Origin: Bacteroidia bacterium
Lineage (GTDB): Bacteria; Bacteroidota; Bacteroidia; Chitinophagales; Saprospiraceae
Reading direction: 5' to 3'
Assembly (NCBI GenBank): GCA_030431945.1
Contig: JAUIIF010000006.1
Location: forward strand, 1 to 25,289
DNA length: 25,289 bases
Every line of letters starts with the position of its first letter. The stretch's first letter is position 1. The notes beneath the pieces are model-generated. The model searched no databases. It was given only the letters and a program-made list of their open reading frames with translations, and had not been told where the DNA came from. The position numbers and the translations under genes were made by a program. Shown one piece after another: positions 1-8,301 of this stretch.

Positions 1-816
1 GTGAAAGACTAGGTGCACCGGGTTATAGCTGTTCACCGGTTTCAGAATCCCGTAGTTCGGCGTTTCCTCCTCTTGCTGAAAGGTGCCGAAAAGCCGATCC
101 CAGATAATGAGGGAAGAGCCATAGTTGCGGTCCAGGTATTTTGGTTCGGAACCGTGGTGAACCCGGTGGTGGCTGGGGGTAACGAAGAAGTATTCAACCG
201 GCCACCACAGCTTACCGATTAATTCGGTGTGGACCCAAAACTGGTAAAGGACTCCCAGCTGCATACAAATGAAAAACACGAAGGGGTCGAACCCCAGCAG
301 AGCTGCCGGGATAAAGAAGATGACCTTGATGTGCTGCGTCCAGGAAAGCCGGAAGGTGACGGTAAAATTATACTGTTCCGAACTGTGGTGGGTAACGTGG
401 GTAGCCCACCAGAACCGTTGTTCGTGGGCAATCCGATGGGCCCAGTACCGGCAAAAATCCACCACCAGGTAACAGGCAACGAAGCTCCACCAAACGGATG
501 GTACGTAGAGCGGAGTCAGGTTGTAAAAGAAAAGAATCACGCCGAAGGTCAGGGCCTTCACCAGCGCCGTACTTACCAGGTAGCCCAGCCCGACCCCGGC
601 ACCGGCCAGGCCATCCTTGAGGTCATATTTATACTTTTCCGCTAAGTCCGAGGTGTCGTTTTGCAGTACTCGCTTGGCGAGTTCCTGGCGGTACTCCCGG
701 CGTCGTAAGTACCATTCCAAAACGGTAAAAAACACCAGTAGTGGAGCAGCGTAGAGGACCAGTGGCGGAAAATCGAGCGCAATAATATCTTCGTAAGAAT
801 AAATTGGCTTCATCAT
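1..816 (-). CDS. Sterol desaturase / fatty acid hydroxylase family membrane protein, 3' end cut by window edge
   Basis: Reading the minus strand from ATGATG at 816-811 gives 272 codons that stay open to base 1, so the C-terminus lies outside the window. The protein is hydrophobic and carries the histidine clusters of the membrane di-iron hydroxylase superfamily: HRIAH at residues 127-131, HVTHH at 140-144, an isolated H197 in YQFWVHTE, and HHRVHH at 216-221. The stretch after the last cluster (NYGSSLIIWDRLFGTF, about 231-246) resembles alkylglycerol monooxygenase (AGMO) more than C4-sterol oxidase. Family members hydroxylate or desaturate lipids in the membrane using two irons; the substrate cannot be told from sequence. 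It lies 132 bp downstream of the response regulator on the same strand. A TACCTTG promoter-like element lies at 852-859, and one copy of the dispersed motif abuts the start codon. A start at the second ATG (813) is equally possible. Confidence 0.9.
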   Translation of the reverse strand, partial: MMKPIYSYEDIIALDFPPLVLYAAPLLVFFTVLEWYLRRREYRQELAKRVLQNDTSDLAEKYKYDLKDGLAGAGVGLGYLVSTALVKALTFGVILFFYNLTPLYVPSVWWSFVACYLVVDFCRYWAHRIAHEQRFWWATHVTHHSSEQYNFTVTFRLSWTQHIKVIFFIPAALLGFDPFVFFICMQLGVLYQFWVHTELIGKLWWPVEYFFVTPSHHRVHHGSEPKYLDRNYGSSLIIWDRLFGTFQQEEETPNYGILKPVNSYNPVHLVFH

Positions 817-836
817 GGGCGCGGACGCAGGTGCGG
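817..836 (-). repeat. Dispersed motif copy 1 (CACCTGCGNNCGCGCC)
   Basis: Exact copy with NN = TC, read on the minus strand. It ends directly at the start codon of the desaturase-family gene, so it would sit in that gene's leader or promoter. Confidence 0.8.
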
Positions 837-948
837 CAGAAGGTTAGGACAGCAAGGTACGGTGCCGGCCCGCAATCTGCCCTAAACTTTATTTCCTGCT
901 CCGGTGTGTGTTCCGGAAAGTGGACCACAGAGGGGTGGCCGATCGGCC

Positions 949-1656
949 TTACAGCTCTTCGTTAAACCGGTAGCCTACCCCCCAGTTTGTCAGGATGTAT
1001 TTGGGGTTTTGCGCATCCGGCTCAATTTTTGTCCTCAGCCGGTTGATGTGTGAATTGACGGTATGCTCGTAGCCGTCAAAGTCGTAGCCCCAGATCAGGT
1101 TGAGAATTTTACTACGGTTATAGCTCTTGCCCGGGTTGGCGGCCAGGAGACTGAGCAATTCGAACTCTTTGGGTGACAGATCAATCCGGGTGCCACCAAT
1201 CGTCACCTTCCGCTTATCCAGGTCAAGCACAAAATCACCGTAGGCATAAATGGCTTTTTCCTCCTCGGGGGATTTGGTCGGCCGGTTCAGGGCCGTACGG
1301 CGCAGCAGGGCCTTTACCCTGGCAATAAACTCCCTGATGGAAAAAGGCTTGGTGAGGTAGTCATCCGCCCCCATCTCCAGGCCCAGTACTTTATCGAATT
1401 CTTCGGATCTGGCCGTCAGCATCAGGATGGGGGTTGTCACTTCCTTCCCGCGGAGGCGCCGGCAAATCTCAGTGCCCTCCATTCCCGGTAACATAATGTC
1501 CAGAATAATCACATCAAAGTGCTGGTTCAGTGCCAGCTCTAATCCGATGTTTCCGTCGGCTACGGCCGTTATTTCACAGCCGAGATCAGCCATGTGAATC
1601 CGTAAAAGCTCGACAATGTCATGGTCGTCTTCGACGACCAGGGCGGTACGTTTCAT
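949..1656 (-). CDS. OmpR/PhoB-family response regulator
   Basis: A 235-residue two-domain transcription factor. The receiver domain (about 1-120) has the acidic pocket E9-D10-D11, phosphoacceptor D53 in ILDIMLPG, the switch T81 in LMLTARS and K103 in TKPF. The C-terminal half (about 135-235) is a winged-helix DNA-binding domain, shown by LSPKEFELLSLLAANPGKSYNRSKIL and a C-terminal INRLRTKIEP...GVGYRF stretch. All phosphorylation residues are intact, so it should be activated by a histidine kinase. No kinase gene is adjacent; the only one in the window is 16 kb away at 17202-18677. The targets are unknown. The start codon is the first ATG, giving a typical MKRTALVVEDD N-terminus. A 548-bp gap lies upstream. 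Confidence 0.95.
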   Translation of the reverse strand: MKRTALVVEDDHDIVELLRIHMADLGCEITAVADGNIGLELALNQHFDVIILDIMLPGMEGTEICRRLRGKEVTTPILMLTARSEEFDKVLGLEMGADDYLTKPFSIREFIARVKALLRRTALNRPTKSPEEEKAIYAYGDFVLDLDKRKVTIGGTRIDLSPKEFELLSLLAANPGKSYNRSKILNLIWGYDFDGYEHTVNSHINRLRTKIEPDAQNPKYILTNWGVGYRFNEEL

Positions 1657-2204
1657 ATCCTATGCTCTTTCCTGCGGCCCCTGTTCCACCGCGTAACTAC
1701 CAGTAGAAATGCACCAAGATGGGAATAGGATTAACGTACTTCCATAAAACCATGGCCTAGTGTAGCGAAGCGGACACTTCCTCCATAAATCCTTACGCCA
1801 CCTTTATCCTCTACCAGTGTAACTAGCTAGCAGTCAACACCTTAAATCCTCAACACAAATTTGTCCTAATCCTGTGATAATTCTGTGAATCCTGGCAAGG
1901 GTTGTAGTGAATATATTTGGAAGACATCCGATATCATCTGGGTATTCCCTCGTCATCGGTAGCTACTCCAGGCATATGTTTTGCCGGCCACTGCGGGCGG
2001 TTAAGATTTTCTCAAAGGATTGATTAGCATATTTAAGTAGTAGTATTTTCCTATAGTGAATATTGAATTTACTGCCCCTTCGGTACCTGCCGAAGGGGCT
2101 TTTCCTGGTACTGTCCGGGTAGAGTACAGTTTTAAGATTTTATTTGCTGATTCTTTGAATATCTTGGAGTCTACCCATTTTTCTGAAAAACACAAGACAT
2201 ACTA
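1657..2204. other. 548-bp intergenic stretch between divergent genes, no convincing protein gene
   Basis: The stretch separates the response regulator (minus) from the metalloprotease (plus) and should hold both promoters. It contains the terminator hairpin at 2074-2103. It also has a TATATTTG element on the plus strand near 1911-1918 and a TATCTTGG element near 2160-2167, upstream of the protease. Similar segments ACTTCCATAAAACC and ACTTCCTCCATAAATCC lie between about 1738 and 1800, in front of the response regulator. A 64-codon minus-strand ORF at 2001-2195 crosses the hairpin and resembles nothing known. Confidence 0.6.
2074..2103 (+). terminator. Rho-independent terminator with no obvious gene in front of it
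   Basis: A perfect 10-bp stem GCCCCTTCGG / CCGAAGGGGC encloses a 6-nt loop and is followed by TTTT. The T-run is only on the plus strand side, and the nearest upstream gene on that strand is outside the window. It either ends an unannotated small RNA or blocks read-through into the protease gene. Confidence 0.7.
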
Positions 2205-5200
2205 ATGAAACCCTATTTCCTCCTCAGCTTCCTCTTCCTTTGTTCTGTTTGGCTGTCCGCACAGCCAAGCCAGGCTAATTTAATCACCTTTTCTGCGCCG
2301 GCTCCTCTGAGGACCGGAGAAGTACTGCAAGATTTACCTGCATTTGGCCTGCCACCGGGCCATCAGCTGCATAAGCAGTACGAGCATACGGGGGCTGATG
2401 GCCTTCGCCACGTCAAGTATCACCAGTATTACCGGGGCCGACGTATTCTTAACGCGACGATCATATTCCACCTTAACGCACGGGGCCAGGTAGTCGCCAC
2501 GAACGGCCGGCTGGCCGGCTTCACTACCCTCGAGCTGAAACCCGGCCTGCCTTCAGTTACAGCAGCACAACGAGCAGTGGAGATAGTGGTAGCTCAGGAA
2601 AAAAGCCGCCACGCCACTCCCCTGGCCGCCGCAGACCTGCGGGTACCCCACACCAGCAGCGTCATCGTCAGCCAGGGATACCCAAAACCAGGTGGCCAGT
2701 TTGTCCCCGCCTATCAACACACCGTAAAGGCAGTCAACCCTGCCTTACCCGTGAACACAACCGTGTTGATCAATGCAAGGAACGGTCAGGTAATTGCTGC
2801 TATTTCCAACATTCACTCCACCACGGTAACCGGCACCGGCAGTGGCCTGCAAAACCGTAACGTAGCCATTGAAGTGGATTCCGTCAGCGCAAATCGCTAC
2901 GAGATGCACGACAAAACCCGGGGGCTGGGGGTTTTGGCCTACGATCTGCTGTACGAACAAACACCTTTTGATGAAGACAATGTTTGGGATAACCCGGCAG
3001 AAGCTGCCGCAGCTATGGTGGATGGGTATTACGGCTCCCTGAAGTTCTATGACTTCCTGCAGGACAAGTTCGGTCGCAACAGCCTGGATGATGCCGGCGT
3101 GCCCCTGGTTTCCAACTTCAACCTTAACAATTACGTGAATGCCTTCTGGGACGGAGAGTCCGCTACCTACGGTAACGGAAACTGCGAAAATTACCAGCCA
3201 CTGACCACGCTGGACGTGGTCGGCCACGAATTTGCCCACGGTTTAACCCAGTACACTTCCGGCCTGATCTATCAGGATGAATCCGGTGCCCTGAACGAAA
3301 GCATCAGTGACATTCTGGGCAAGGCGCTTGAGTATGAGGTCACTCCGGGTACGTTCAACTGGAAAATTGGTGCAGCCTTACGTCGAAACCCCGGCGTCAA
3401 TTTTTTCCGGGCCATGGATGATCCGGAGGAGCGTGGACACCCAAAGCTGTACCGGGGAAACAACTGGCGTACTGGCCCCGGAGACGCCGGCGGTGTCCAT
3501 TCCAACAGCGGGGTATTCAACTTCTGGTTCTACCTGCTGGTGGAAGGAGGCCGTTCCGTCAACGAAATCGGCGACCGCTACAATGTCGCCCCCATTGGCT
3601 GGGAGAATGCCCTCCAACTCGTCTACCTTCTGGAAGCTGCCTACCTCACTGAATCTTCTGGTTATCCCGAAGCCTACGAACTCTCACTGGCAGCGGCAAC
3701 GGCGTTGTTCGGCGCCGACAGCCCCGACTATGCCGCCGTCGTTAATGCCTGGAAGGCCGTCGGTTTACCGGCTGCTCCCGACCATAACGGCGGCAATCCT
3801 GTTGCCCTCAATTTCATCAGCACCCCTGTCAACCCCGGCGCTACCTTCGATTTCCGGTTCTGCCCCGCTGAGCTGGCCGGCCTCAGCATCACCTTTCTGA
3901 ACGACAGCGACTCCACTATTCACCGGGGCGCTACCCTGAGCGGAGAAATCATCTTCTCCTCTTTTGGCGAAGCCGGGCCCGCTACCGACACCCTTACCAT
4001 TACGAACCGTCTGCTCACGGAAGACCTGGGACCGGGCGAAGAAATTAACCTGCCGGCACCCTACCCCGGCTCCGCAGATAGTGAGTTCCTATCCGTAGCA
4101 AGCACCCTGCATTTCTCCGCTCCCGGCGACCTGAACTACCGGGTTACCTCCAGCAATTTCATCTTCTTAAACGTACTGGAGGAGTTGGAACTGAATTTCT
4201 TCAATGCCGACTACAGTTCGCCCTGTGGAAGCGATCAGTTTTTAGAAAACGATTTCTACAGCATTGGCCTCCCCCGCTGTGCGGGAGGGTCTACGGGTAC
4301 CATTCGCATCATCTACGCCAGCCCCGACGATGCCGTTTTTCTGGAGCGGACGCTTGAGGATGAAACCACTTCCGCCCTAACTTTTTTCAATCCATTTGCA
4401 GAGGCTGATGTTGCCAGTCTGGGGAACCTCAATCAGGTGACGCTGCGAATCGTTCATTTTGACGGGGATACGGAAACCCTCCTGTACGAAGAGCCGCTTT
4501 ACAGTCGCTTTGCCAATACTTTCAGCTCCCCCGCCAGCGTGGACTTTACGGATACCCTGCGCGCCCAGTATGACCTTGCCATACGCCCCGGTACCGCCGT
4601 CGTTGCTGATTACCCGGAAGGAAAATTACGCCTCCGCAATGACAATGATTTCCCGGTTATCCCTGCATGTATTCCGCTCCGGGATTACAGCCGTATGCTT
4701 AGCCGCAATGAGGCCCGGGAACTCACCACGATTTCGCTGTGTGTTGATGCTGCCTCGATTGAAAATCCGCACCTGACGTTCGATTTGCAGTTGCTCGATA
4801 ATCCGGCCCACAGCTTTGCCGACAACGCCTACCTGCACCTGGTCAGCGTTTATGCCGATAGTACCGCTTTGCTGGATACCCCCATTTCAAGCACTGGCGT
4901 CGGTACGCAAACCTTTGAACTTCCGCTCGCGCCCGGCTTCAGCGGAGAAATCATGCTACAGGTCGCCGTCAACGGGACGACTGCCTTTCTCGACAATATC
5001 GGGATCCGCTCCGGCACGCTCCTCTCTACCCGGTTACCCGAGCAGCATAACTTCGGTATTGCCTACGGTAATCCCGTCACTCATCAACTGGAGGTCCGGT
5101 CGGACCGAGACCTGCCGGCCGGCAGCACCATTACGCTTTTTACCGGAGCGGGGCGCGCAGTCCGTCAGGTGCCGGCGGGTCTGCGCCGGACCACGCTGGA

Positions 5201-5291
5201 CGTAAGCCTGCTGCCCGGGGGCATTTACTTTCTGGCCATTTCTGATGGCCGTACTTTTCGGTGGACGGGCAAAGTCGTCCGCATGCATTAA
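2205..5291 (+). CDS. Secreted M4-family (thermolysin-like) metalloprotease with T9SS sorting domain
   Basis: A 1028-residue multidomain exoprotease. Residues 1 to about 24 form a signal peptide ending near LSAQPSQA. An FTP/PepSY-type propeptide follows (about 45-200), which in this family keeps the zymogen inactive. The catalytic domain (about 210-525) has zinc site HEFAH at 341-345, third ligand E365 in GALNESISD exactly 24 residues after H341 as in thermolysin, and the transition-state histidine H432 in GGVHSNSG. Residues 530-940 look like beta-sandwich domains of unknown role. The last 80 or so residues, with GNPVTHQLEV and LPGGIYFLAI, are a type A sorting domain for T9SS export and cell-surface attachment. 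It is probably nutritional, degrading extracellular protein. It is monocistronic, with a TATCTTGG element about 40 bp upstream. Confidence 0.95.
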   Translation: MKPYFLLSFLFLCSVWLSAQPSQANLITFSAPAPLRTGEVLQDLPAFGLPPGHQLHKQYEHTGADGLRHVKYHQYYRGRRILNATIIFHLNARGQVVATNGRLAGFTTLELKPGLPSVTAAQRAVEIVVAQEKSRHATPLAAADLRVPHTSSVIVSQGYPKPGGQFVPAYQHTVKAVNPALPVNTTVLINARNGQVIAAISNIHSTTVTGTGSGLQNRNVAIEVDSVSANRYEMHDKTRGLGVLAYDLLYEQTPFDEDNVWDNPAEAAAAMVDGYYGSLKFYDFLQDKFGRNSLDDAGVPLVSNFNLNNYVNAFWDGESATYGNGNCENYQPLTTLDVVGHEFAHGLTQYTSGLIYQDESGALNESISDILGKALEYEVTPGTFNWKIGAALRRNPGVNFFRAMDDPEERGHPKLYRGNNWRTGPGDAGGVHSNSGVFNFWFYLLVEGGRSVNEIGDRYNVAPIGWENALQLVYLLEAAYLTESSGYPEAYELSLAAATALFGADSPDYAAVVNAWKAVGLPAAPDHNGGNPVALNFISTPVNPGATFDFRFCPAELAGLSITFLNDSDSTIHRGATLSGEIIFSSFGEAGPATDTLTITNRLLTEDLGPGEEINLPAPYPGSADSEFLSVASTLHFSAPGDLNYRVTSSNFIFLNVLEELELNFFNADYSSPCGSDQFLENDFYSIGLPRCAGGSTGTIRIIYASPDDAVFLERTLEDETTSALTFFNPFAEADVASLGNLNQVTLRIVHFDGDTETLLYEEPLYSRFANTFSSPASVDFTDTLRAQYDLAIRPGTAVVADYPEGKLRLRNDNDFPVIPACIPLRDYSRMLSRNEARELTTISLCVDAASIENPHLTFDLQLLDNPAHSFADNAYLHLVSVYADSTALLDTPISSTGVGTQTFELPLAPGFSGEIMLQVAVNGTTAFLDNIGIRSGTLLSTRLPEQHNFGIAYGNPVTHQLEVRSDRDLPAGSTITLFTGAGRAVRQVPAGLRRTTLDVSLLPGGIYFLAISDGRTFRWTGKVVRMH

Positions 5292-5298
5292 CACAATC

Positions 5299-5318
5299 GG
5301 GCGCGATCGCAGGTGCAA
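5299..5318 (-). repeat. Dispersed motif copy 2
   Basis: Exact copy of CACCTGCGNNCGCGCC with NN = AT, preceded by TTTG on the minus strand. It lies 7 bp after the protease stop codon, in the gap between convergent genes, so a promoter role for those genes is unlikely. Confidence 0.75.
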
Positions 5319-5383
5319 ACACTGCTTGTTTATCCCTTCCCCGGCACCGGCGGCCGCGCCTGTATGCTTAATGCCCTCCCTGC

Positions 5384-5713
5384 TTATAAGCCAATCGCCT
5401 GATCATCAGCAGTGCGGGCTACATTGATAAAGAGCAACAGTCCGAGTAAAAACAACACCTGACCAATGAGGCTGAAAACGCCGGTGGCCAGGTAGGCCGC
5501 GGTGATGTTCTCCAGGTTGAGCAGCGCATTTTGCATGCCTACCGTCAGTGCAGTATTCGCAATGGACGTTAGCAGCGTAATGGCAGAACCAATCACCATA
5601 AAGTTCGTTCCGTTTCCGGGATGCTTCTTAAGCGCAAGCGTACTGACGATCAGGGCAAAGACGGCCATGAGTGGCCAGACAAGTTGCATCAGCGTGGTAA
5701 AAAACATATTCAT
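5384..5713 (-). CDS. Small integral membrane protein of unknown function
   Basis: A 109-residue protein with three likely membrane helices: about residues 5-28, 37-60 and 72-98, the last rich in Leu and Phe. A short basic stretch (KKHPGNG) separates the first two, and the tail is short and polar (ARTADDQAIGL). I recognise no catalytic motif or family. It is divergent from the HAD phosphatase gene, with only 38 bp between the two chosen starts, so their promoters probably overlap. The plus strand carries a competing 90-codon ORF here, but the regular hydrophobic pattern on the minus strand argues that this is the real gene. Confidence 0.7.
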   Translation of the reverse strand: MNMFFTTLMQLVWPLMAVFALIVSTLALKKHPGNGTNFMVIGSAITLLTSIANTALTVGMQNALLNLENITAAYLATGVFSLIGQVLFLLGLLLFINVARTADDQAIGL

Positions 5714-5751
5714 AATACGGGTGGTTGCTCACCCAAGATACTTCAGCTCCC

Positions 5752-6441
5752 TTGAAAACCTTTGTACTTTTTGATATTGACGGCACCCTGCTTTATTCCG
5801 AGAAAGTGGACAGCCGTTGTTTTGCGGCTAGCTACGAAGCGGTTTTCGGCGAACGCTTTCCTACGATTGACTGGCGGAAATTTCCGGAAGTAACGGACCA
5901 CGTCATTTTCCGAACGGCCTTCCGGCAACATTTCGGGCACTACCCTACGGAGGCGGAACGATCCGTGTTTGAGGAGCATTACCTGGATGCCCTGCAAGCG
6001 GCGCGCGCACAGCGCCCGGAGGAATTTCTGGAAGTTCCCGGTGCCGTTGCCCTTTGGCACCAACTCGAACAGGATGAGCGGTACCTGACGGGCATTGCCA
6101 CCGGTGGCTGGCAGCGGCCGGCGGCCCTGAAGCTGGCCCACGTGGGCATCCCTCCCGAGCCGGCTTTCGCCGGCTACGCCAACAATCAGTTTTCCCGGGT
6201 AGACATCCTGCAAATGGCCATCGACAGGGTGACCGCCGAGTATGAAGTCGACCATGTTGTCTACGTCGGCGATGCTGTTTGGGATGTTACCACGACCCAA
6301 AAAATGAACCTGCCCCTCATCGGCGTACGACGGTCCGGAGATCATCATACGCTCCACATCGCCGGGGCAAGCAGGGTCATCACGAACTATGCTCCGCCTA
6401 CCGCTTTTTTGAGCCACCTGGCCGAAATTACCGGCGCCTGA
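5752..6441 (+). CDS. HAD-superfamily hydrolase, phosphoglycolate phosphatase-like
   Basis: About 229 residues. Motif I is FDIDGTLL, with nucleophile D8 and acid/base D10 when counted from the TTG at 5752. A helical cap with YLDALQAARAQRPEEFL follows, then motif II around GIATGG and motif IV GDAVWDVTTTQK. This is the layout of small-molecule phosphatases such as Gph, but the substrate is not predictable. No ATG lies before motif I. Candidate starts are TTG at 5725 and TTG at 5752. I prefer 5752 because it gives the usual MKTFVLFDIDG beginning, and because TACTTCAG at 5739-5746 could be a -7 element just before it. It is divergent from the small membrane protein gene. Confidence 0.85.
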   Translation: MKTFVLFDIDGTLLYSEKVDSRCFAASYEAVFGERFPTIDWRKFPEVTDHVIFRTAFRQHFGHYPTEAERSVFEEHYLDALQAARAQRPEEFLEVPGAVALWHQLEQDERYLTGIATGGWQRPAALKLAHVGIPPEPAFAGYANNQFSRVDILQMAIDRVTAEYEVDHVVYVGDAVWDVTTTQKMNLPLIGVRRSGDHHTLHIAGASRVITNYAPPTAFLSHLAEITGA

Positions 6442-6710
6442 AAAAATGTTGTTTTTATTTCTCCTGCCTTAACCAAAGAAGGTAGCGTTGCCGCCCGTAA
6501 AAGGCCCCAAAGCGCCACCTAAAGCGTGTTCAGCAGAATATAATTTCCCACAGCGGTTCCAGGCAGTGACCTAACCAATTAATGTTTCGTCTAAACTTGT
6601 GCCGGAACGAAATTCAACCGATCTTTGCGGCGCAAAAACGAGGGGCTCAATAATCCCATGAACTGCCCTTTGCCAAATTCCCTTTTTTTACTTCGAAAAT
6701 TTACTGAACC

Positions 6711-6917
6711 ATGCGTGCATCACAAAACATCCCCTTCAGCAATTCTTACCGGATGACGCCGGCCCAGCGTCGTCTTTCTGCGGCCCTGACTGGCCCCGGA
6801 ATGCGTAAGGATGCCCGGCGCAGTGCTATGCCTCCGGCCCGTAAAGCTGAATTGATCGCTGCCGTAACCGGCAGCCTGTTAATCGTTAGCCTGATTGCCG
6901 GATTGCTGGCACTCTAA
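6711..6917 (+). CDS. Short hypothetical protein with a single C-terminal membrane segment
   Basis: The 68-residue product has a basic, polar N-terminal part (MTPAQRRLSAAL, MRKDARRSAMPPARKAEL) and one hydrophobic helix at about residues 48-68 (IAAVTGSLLIVSLIAGLLAL) that ends at the stop codon. This is the layout of a tail-anchored protein with the basic part in the cytoplasm. I recognise no family. Support for a real gene comes from the clear membrane helix, the isolated position with about 270 bp of apparently non-coding DNA in front, and a strong terminator starting 25 bp after the stop. Confidence 0.6.
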   Translation: MRASQNIPFSNSYRMTPAQRRLSAALTGPGMRKDARRSAMPPARKAELIAAVTGSLLIVSLIAGLLAL

Positions 6918-6941
6918 GCAAGATTTCCCCCTTTAAAAAGA

Positions 6942-6983
6942 CAGCCCGTCTCCCTGCAATACGGGAGGCGGGTTGTTTTATTT
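6942..6983 (+). terminator. Strong terminator between convergent genes, possibly bidirectional
   Basis: A 13-bp stem with two G-T pairs (arms 6942-6954 and 6963-6975, loop TGCAATAC) is followed by TTTTATTTTA-like sequence. An A-rich run (CTTTAAAAAG) on the other side could supply the U-tract for the minus-strand ABC operon. Confidence 0.85.
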
Positions 6984-7023
6984 TACTTCCCTTATTTTCC
7001 CGACAGCAGTCCGCCGGTAAGGA

Positions 7024-8301
7024 TTAATTTTCCGTCAGGGTTTCTGCAATATCCGTATTAGCGGCCTGGATAGCGGGTATAACCGCCGCCAGAAAGCCGA
7101 TTCCCAGTGCCGCCACCAGTAGCCATCCTTCTTCGGGGAGCAGGCGCCAGGGTGATAAGCTGTAACGGAAATCATCAGAGATGTTAGCGGCCATAACCGA
7201 AAGGATACCGTGGCTTAGCAGAAGCCCGAGTACGTAACCGATGGTGGCTACTATGATACCTTCCAGGATTATCAACAAGAATAACTTTCCCCGGCCCGCT
7301 CCCATCGTCCGCAGCAGTGCCAGCTCGTAGCGACGTTCCCGCAGGGAGGAAAACAGGGCAATAAAAATACTGAGCGCAGAGACGACGGTGATGGCCAGTA
7401 CCAGCATTCCGAGGATTCTCTGGCCTGAATCAAATTGCCTCCGGACTTCACTGATTTCATAGGCAGGGTTGGCGGCCAGCAACTCCGTATTCTCGTTTAT
7501 GTTGCGGGGGAAGTTAAGTGCCTGAAAACTGCTGGCATTTCGGTAGCGAACCAGCAAGCTGGTGATTTCGCGTTCCGGATCTTCCTCAAGCAGGGAAGCA
7601 GGAGCGTGGTCTGCAGTGTGATCGTGGGCCTGGTGGTGGTGCTCCGCTTCGTCATCGCCGGCCTCATCGTGCCCTTCGTGGGAGTGCCAGTACGTCTGGT
7701 TGGTCGTTAAAACCAGTTGGTCCATCACCGTGCCACTTGGTGCCAGTATCCCCACCACCGTAAAGTCATCGTCGTGCTCGATGTTGTTCTCCTCCCCTTC
7801 GTCAATTATTCCGTGGTTGGACTTAAACGTAGCGCCCAGGGAGAGATCGTGTACCCGTGCCACTTCTTCGCCGACAACTACTTCGAAGTCATGCTGCCAG
7901 AGCTGGCCACTCCCGAGGCTGGCACCGTACCAGTCGAGAATTTTTGGCTGCGTACCAACGATTCGGTAGCCCTTATAGCTGTCGCCGACGGAAAGGGGGA
8001 CCACGTCTTCCACAATCGGATGCTTAGGGTTGAAGAAGGCCTTAACTTTCCCCAACTGGATATTACCAGTGGCGTACCCGACGTGGTACATGCTGTTCAG
8101 CGTCAATTCCAGCGGACTTCCCTTGGCGCCAACCACCAGATCGATCCCCGCCAGGTTATTATCGAATTGCTCATCCGCCTGTTTGCGGAGCGATACCAGC
8201 AGGGAGATCAGTCCGATACTGAGCGCAAAGAGTAAGACGCTTAACAAGGCATTGAGCGGCTTAAACGTCAGGTTTTTCCAGCTTAAGCGTAGCAAATTCA
8301 T
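7024..8301 (-). CDS. ABC transporter permease, FtsX/MacB type, with a histidine-rich extracytoplasmic loop
   Basis: A 425-residue permease with the FtsX/LolC arrangement: one helix near residues 15-37, a large periplasmic domain (about 40-300), then three helices clustered at about 297-322, 343-368 and 390-412. The last part includes the conserved RRYELALLRTMGA stretch. This type couples ATP hydrolysis in the cytoplasm to mechanical or lipoprotein-related work on the periplasmic side. Unusually, residues 206-232 hold nine histidines mixed with Asp and Glu (HSHEGHDE...EHHHQAHDHTADH), a likely divalent-metal binding loop. Zinc-responsive operons in gamma-proteobacteria contain similar exporters, so a metal role is possible but inferred. 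The start codon overlaps the stop of the ATPase gene (ATGA), showing translational coupling. Confidence 0.92.
   Translation of the reverse strand: MNLLRLSWKNLTFKPLNALLSVLLFALSIGLISLLVSLRKQADEQFDNNLAGIDLVVGAKGSPLELTLNSMYHVGYATGNIQLGKVKAFFNPKHPIVEDVVPLSVGDSYKGYRIVGTQPKILDWYGASLGSGQLWQHDFEVVVGEEVARVHDLSLGATFKSNHGIIDEGEENNIEHDDDFTVVGILAPSGTVMDQLVLTTNQTYWHSHEGHDEAGDDEAEHHHQAHDHTADHAPASLLEEDPEREITSLLVRYRNASSFQALNFPRNINENTELLAANPAYEISEVRRQFDSGQRILGMLVLAITVVSALSIFIALFSSLRERRYELALLRTMGAGRGKLFLLIILEGIIVATIGYVLGLLLSHGILSVMAANISDDFRYSLSPWRLLPEEGWLLVAALGIGFLAAVIPAIQAANTDIAETLTEN

Noticed and set aside
629..928. 99-codon minus-strand ORF
   Set aside because: It overlaps the desaturase-family gene in another frame; the histidine motifs show which frame is real.
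2001..2195. 64-codon minus-strand ORF before the protease gene
   Set aside because: It runs through the terminator hairpin and has no recognisable domain or signal.
5743..6417. 224-codon minus-strand ORF opposite the HAD gene
   Set aside because: The plus frame has all HAD motifs; the minus frame has none.
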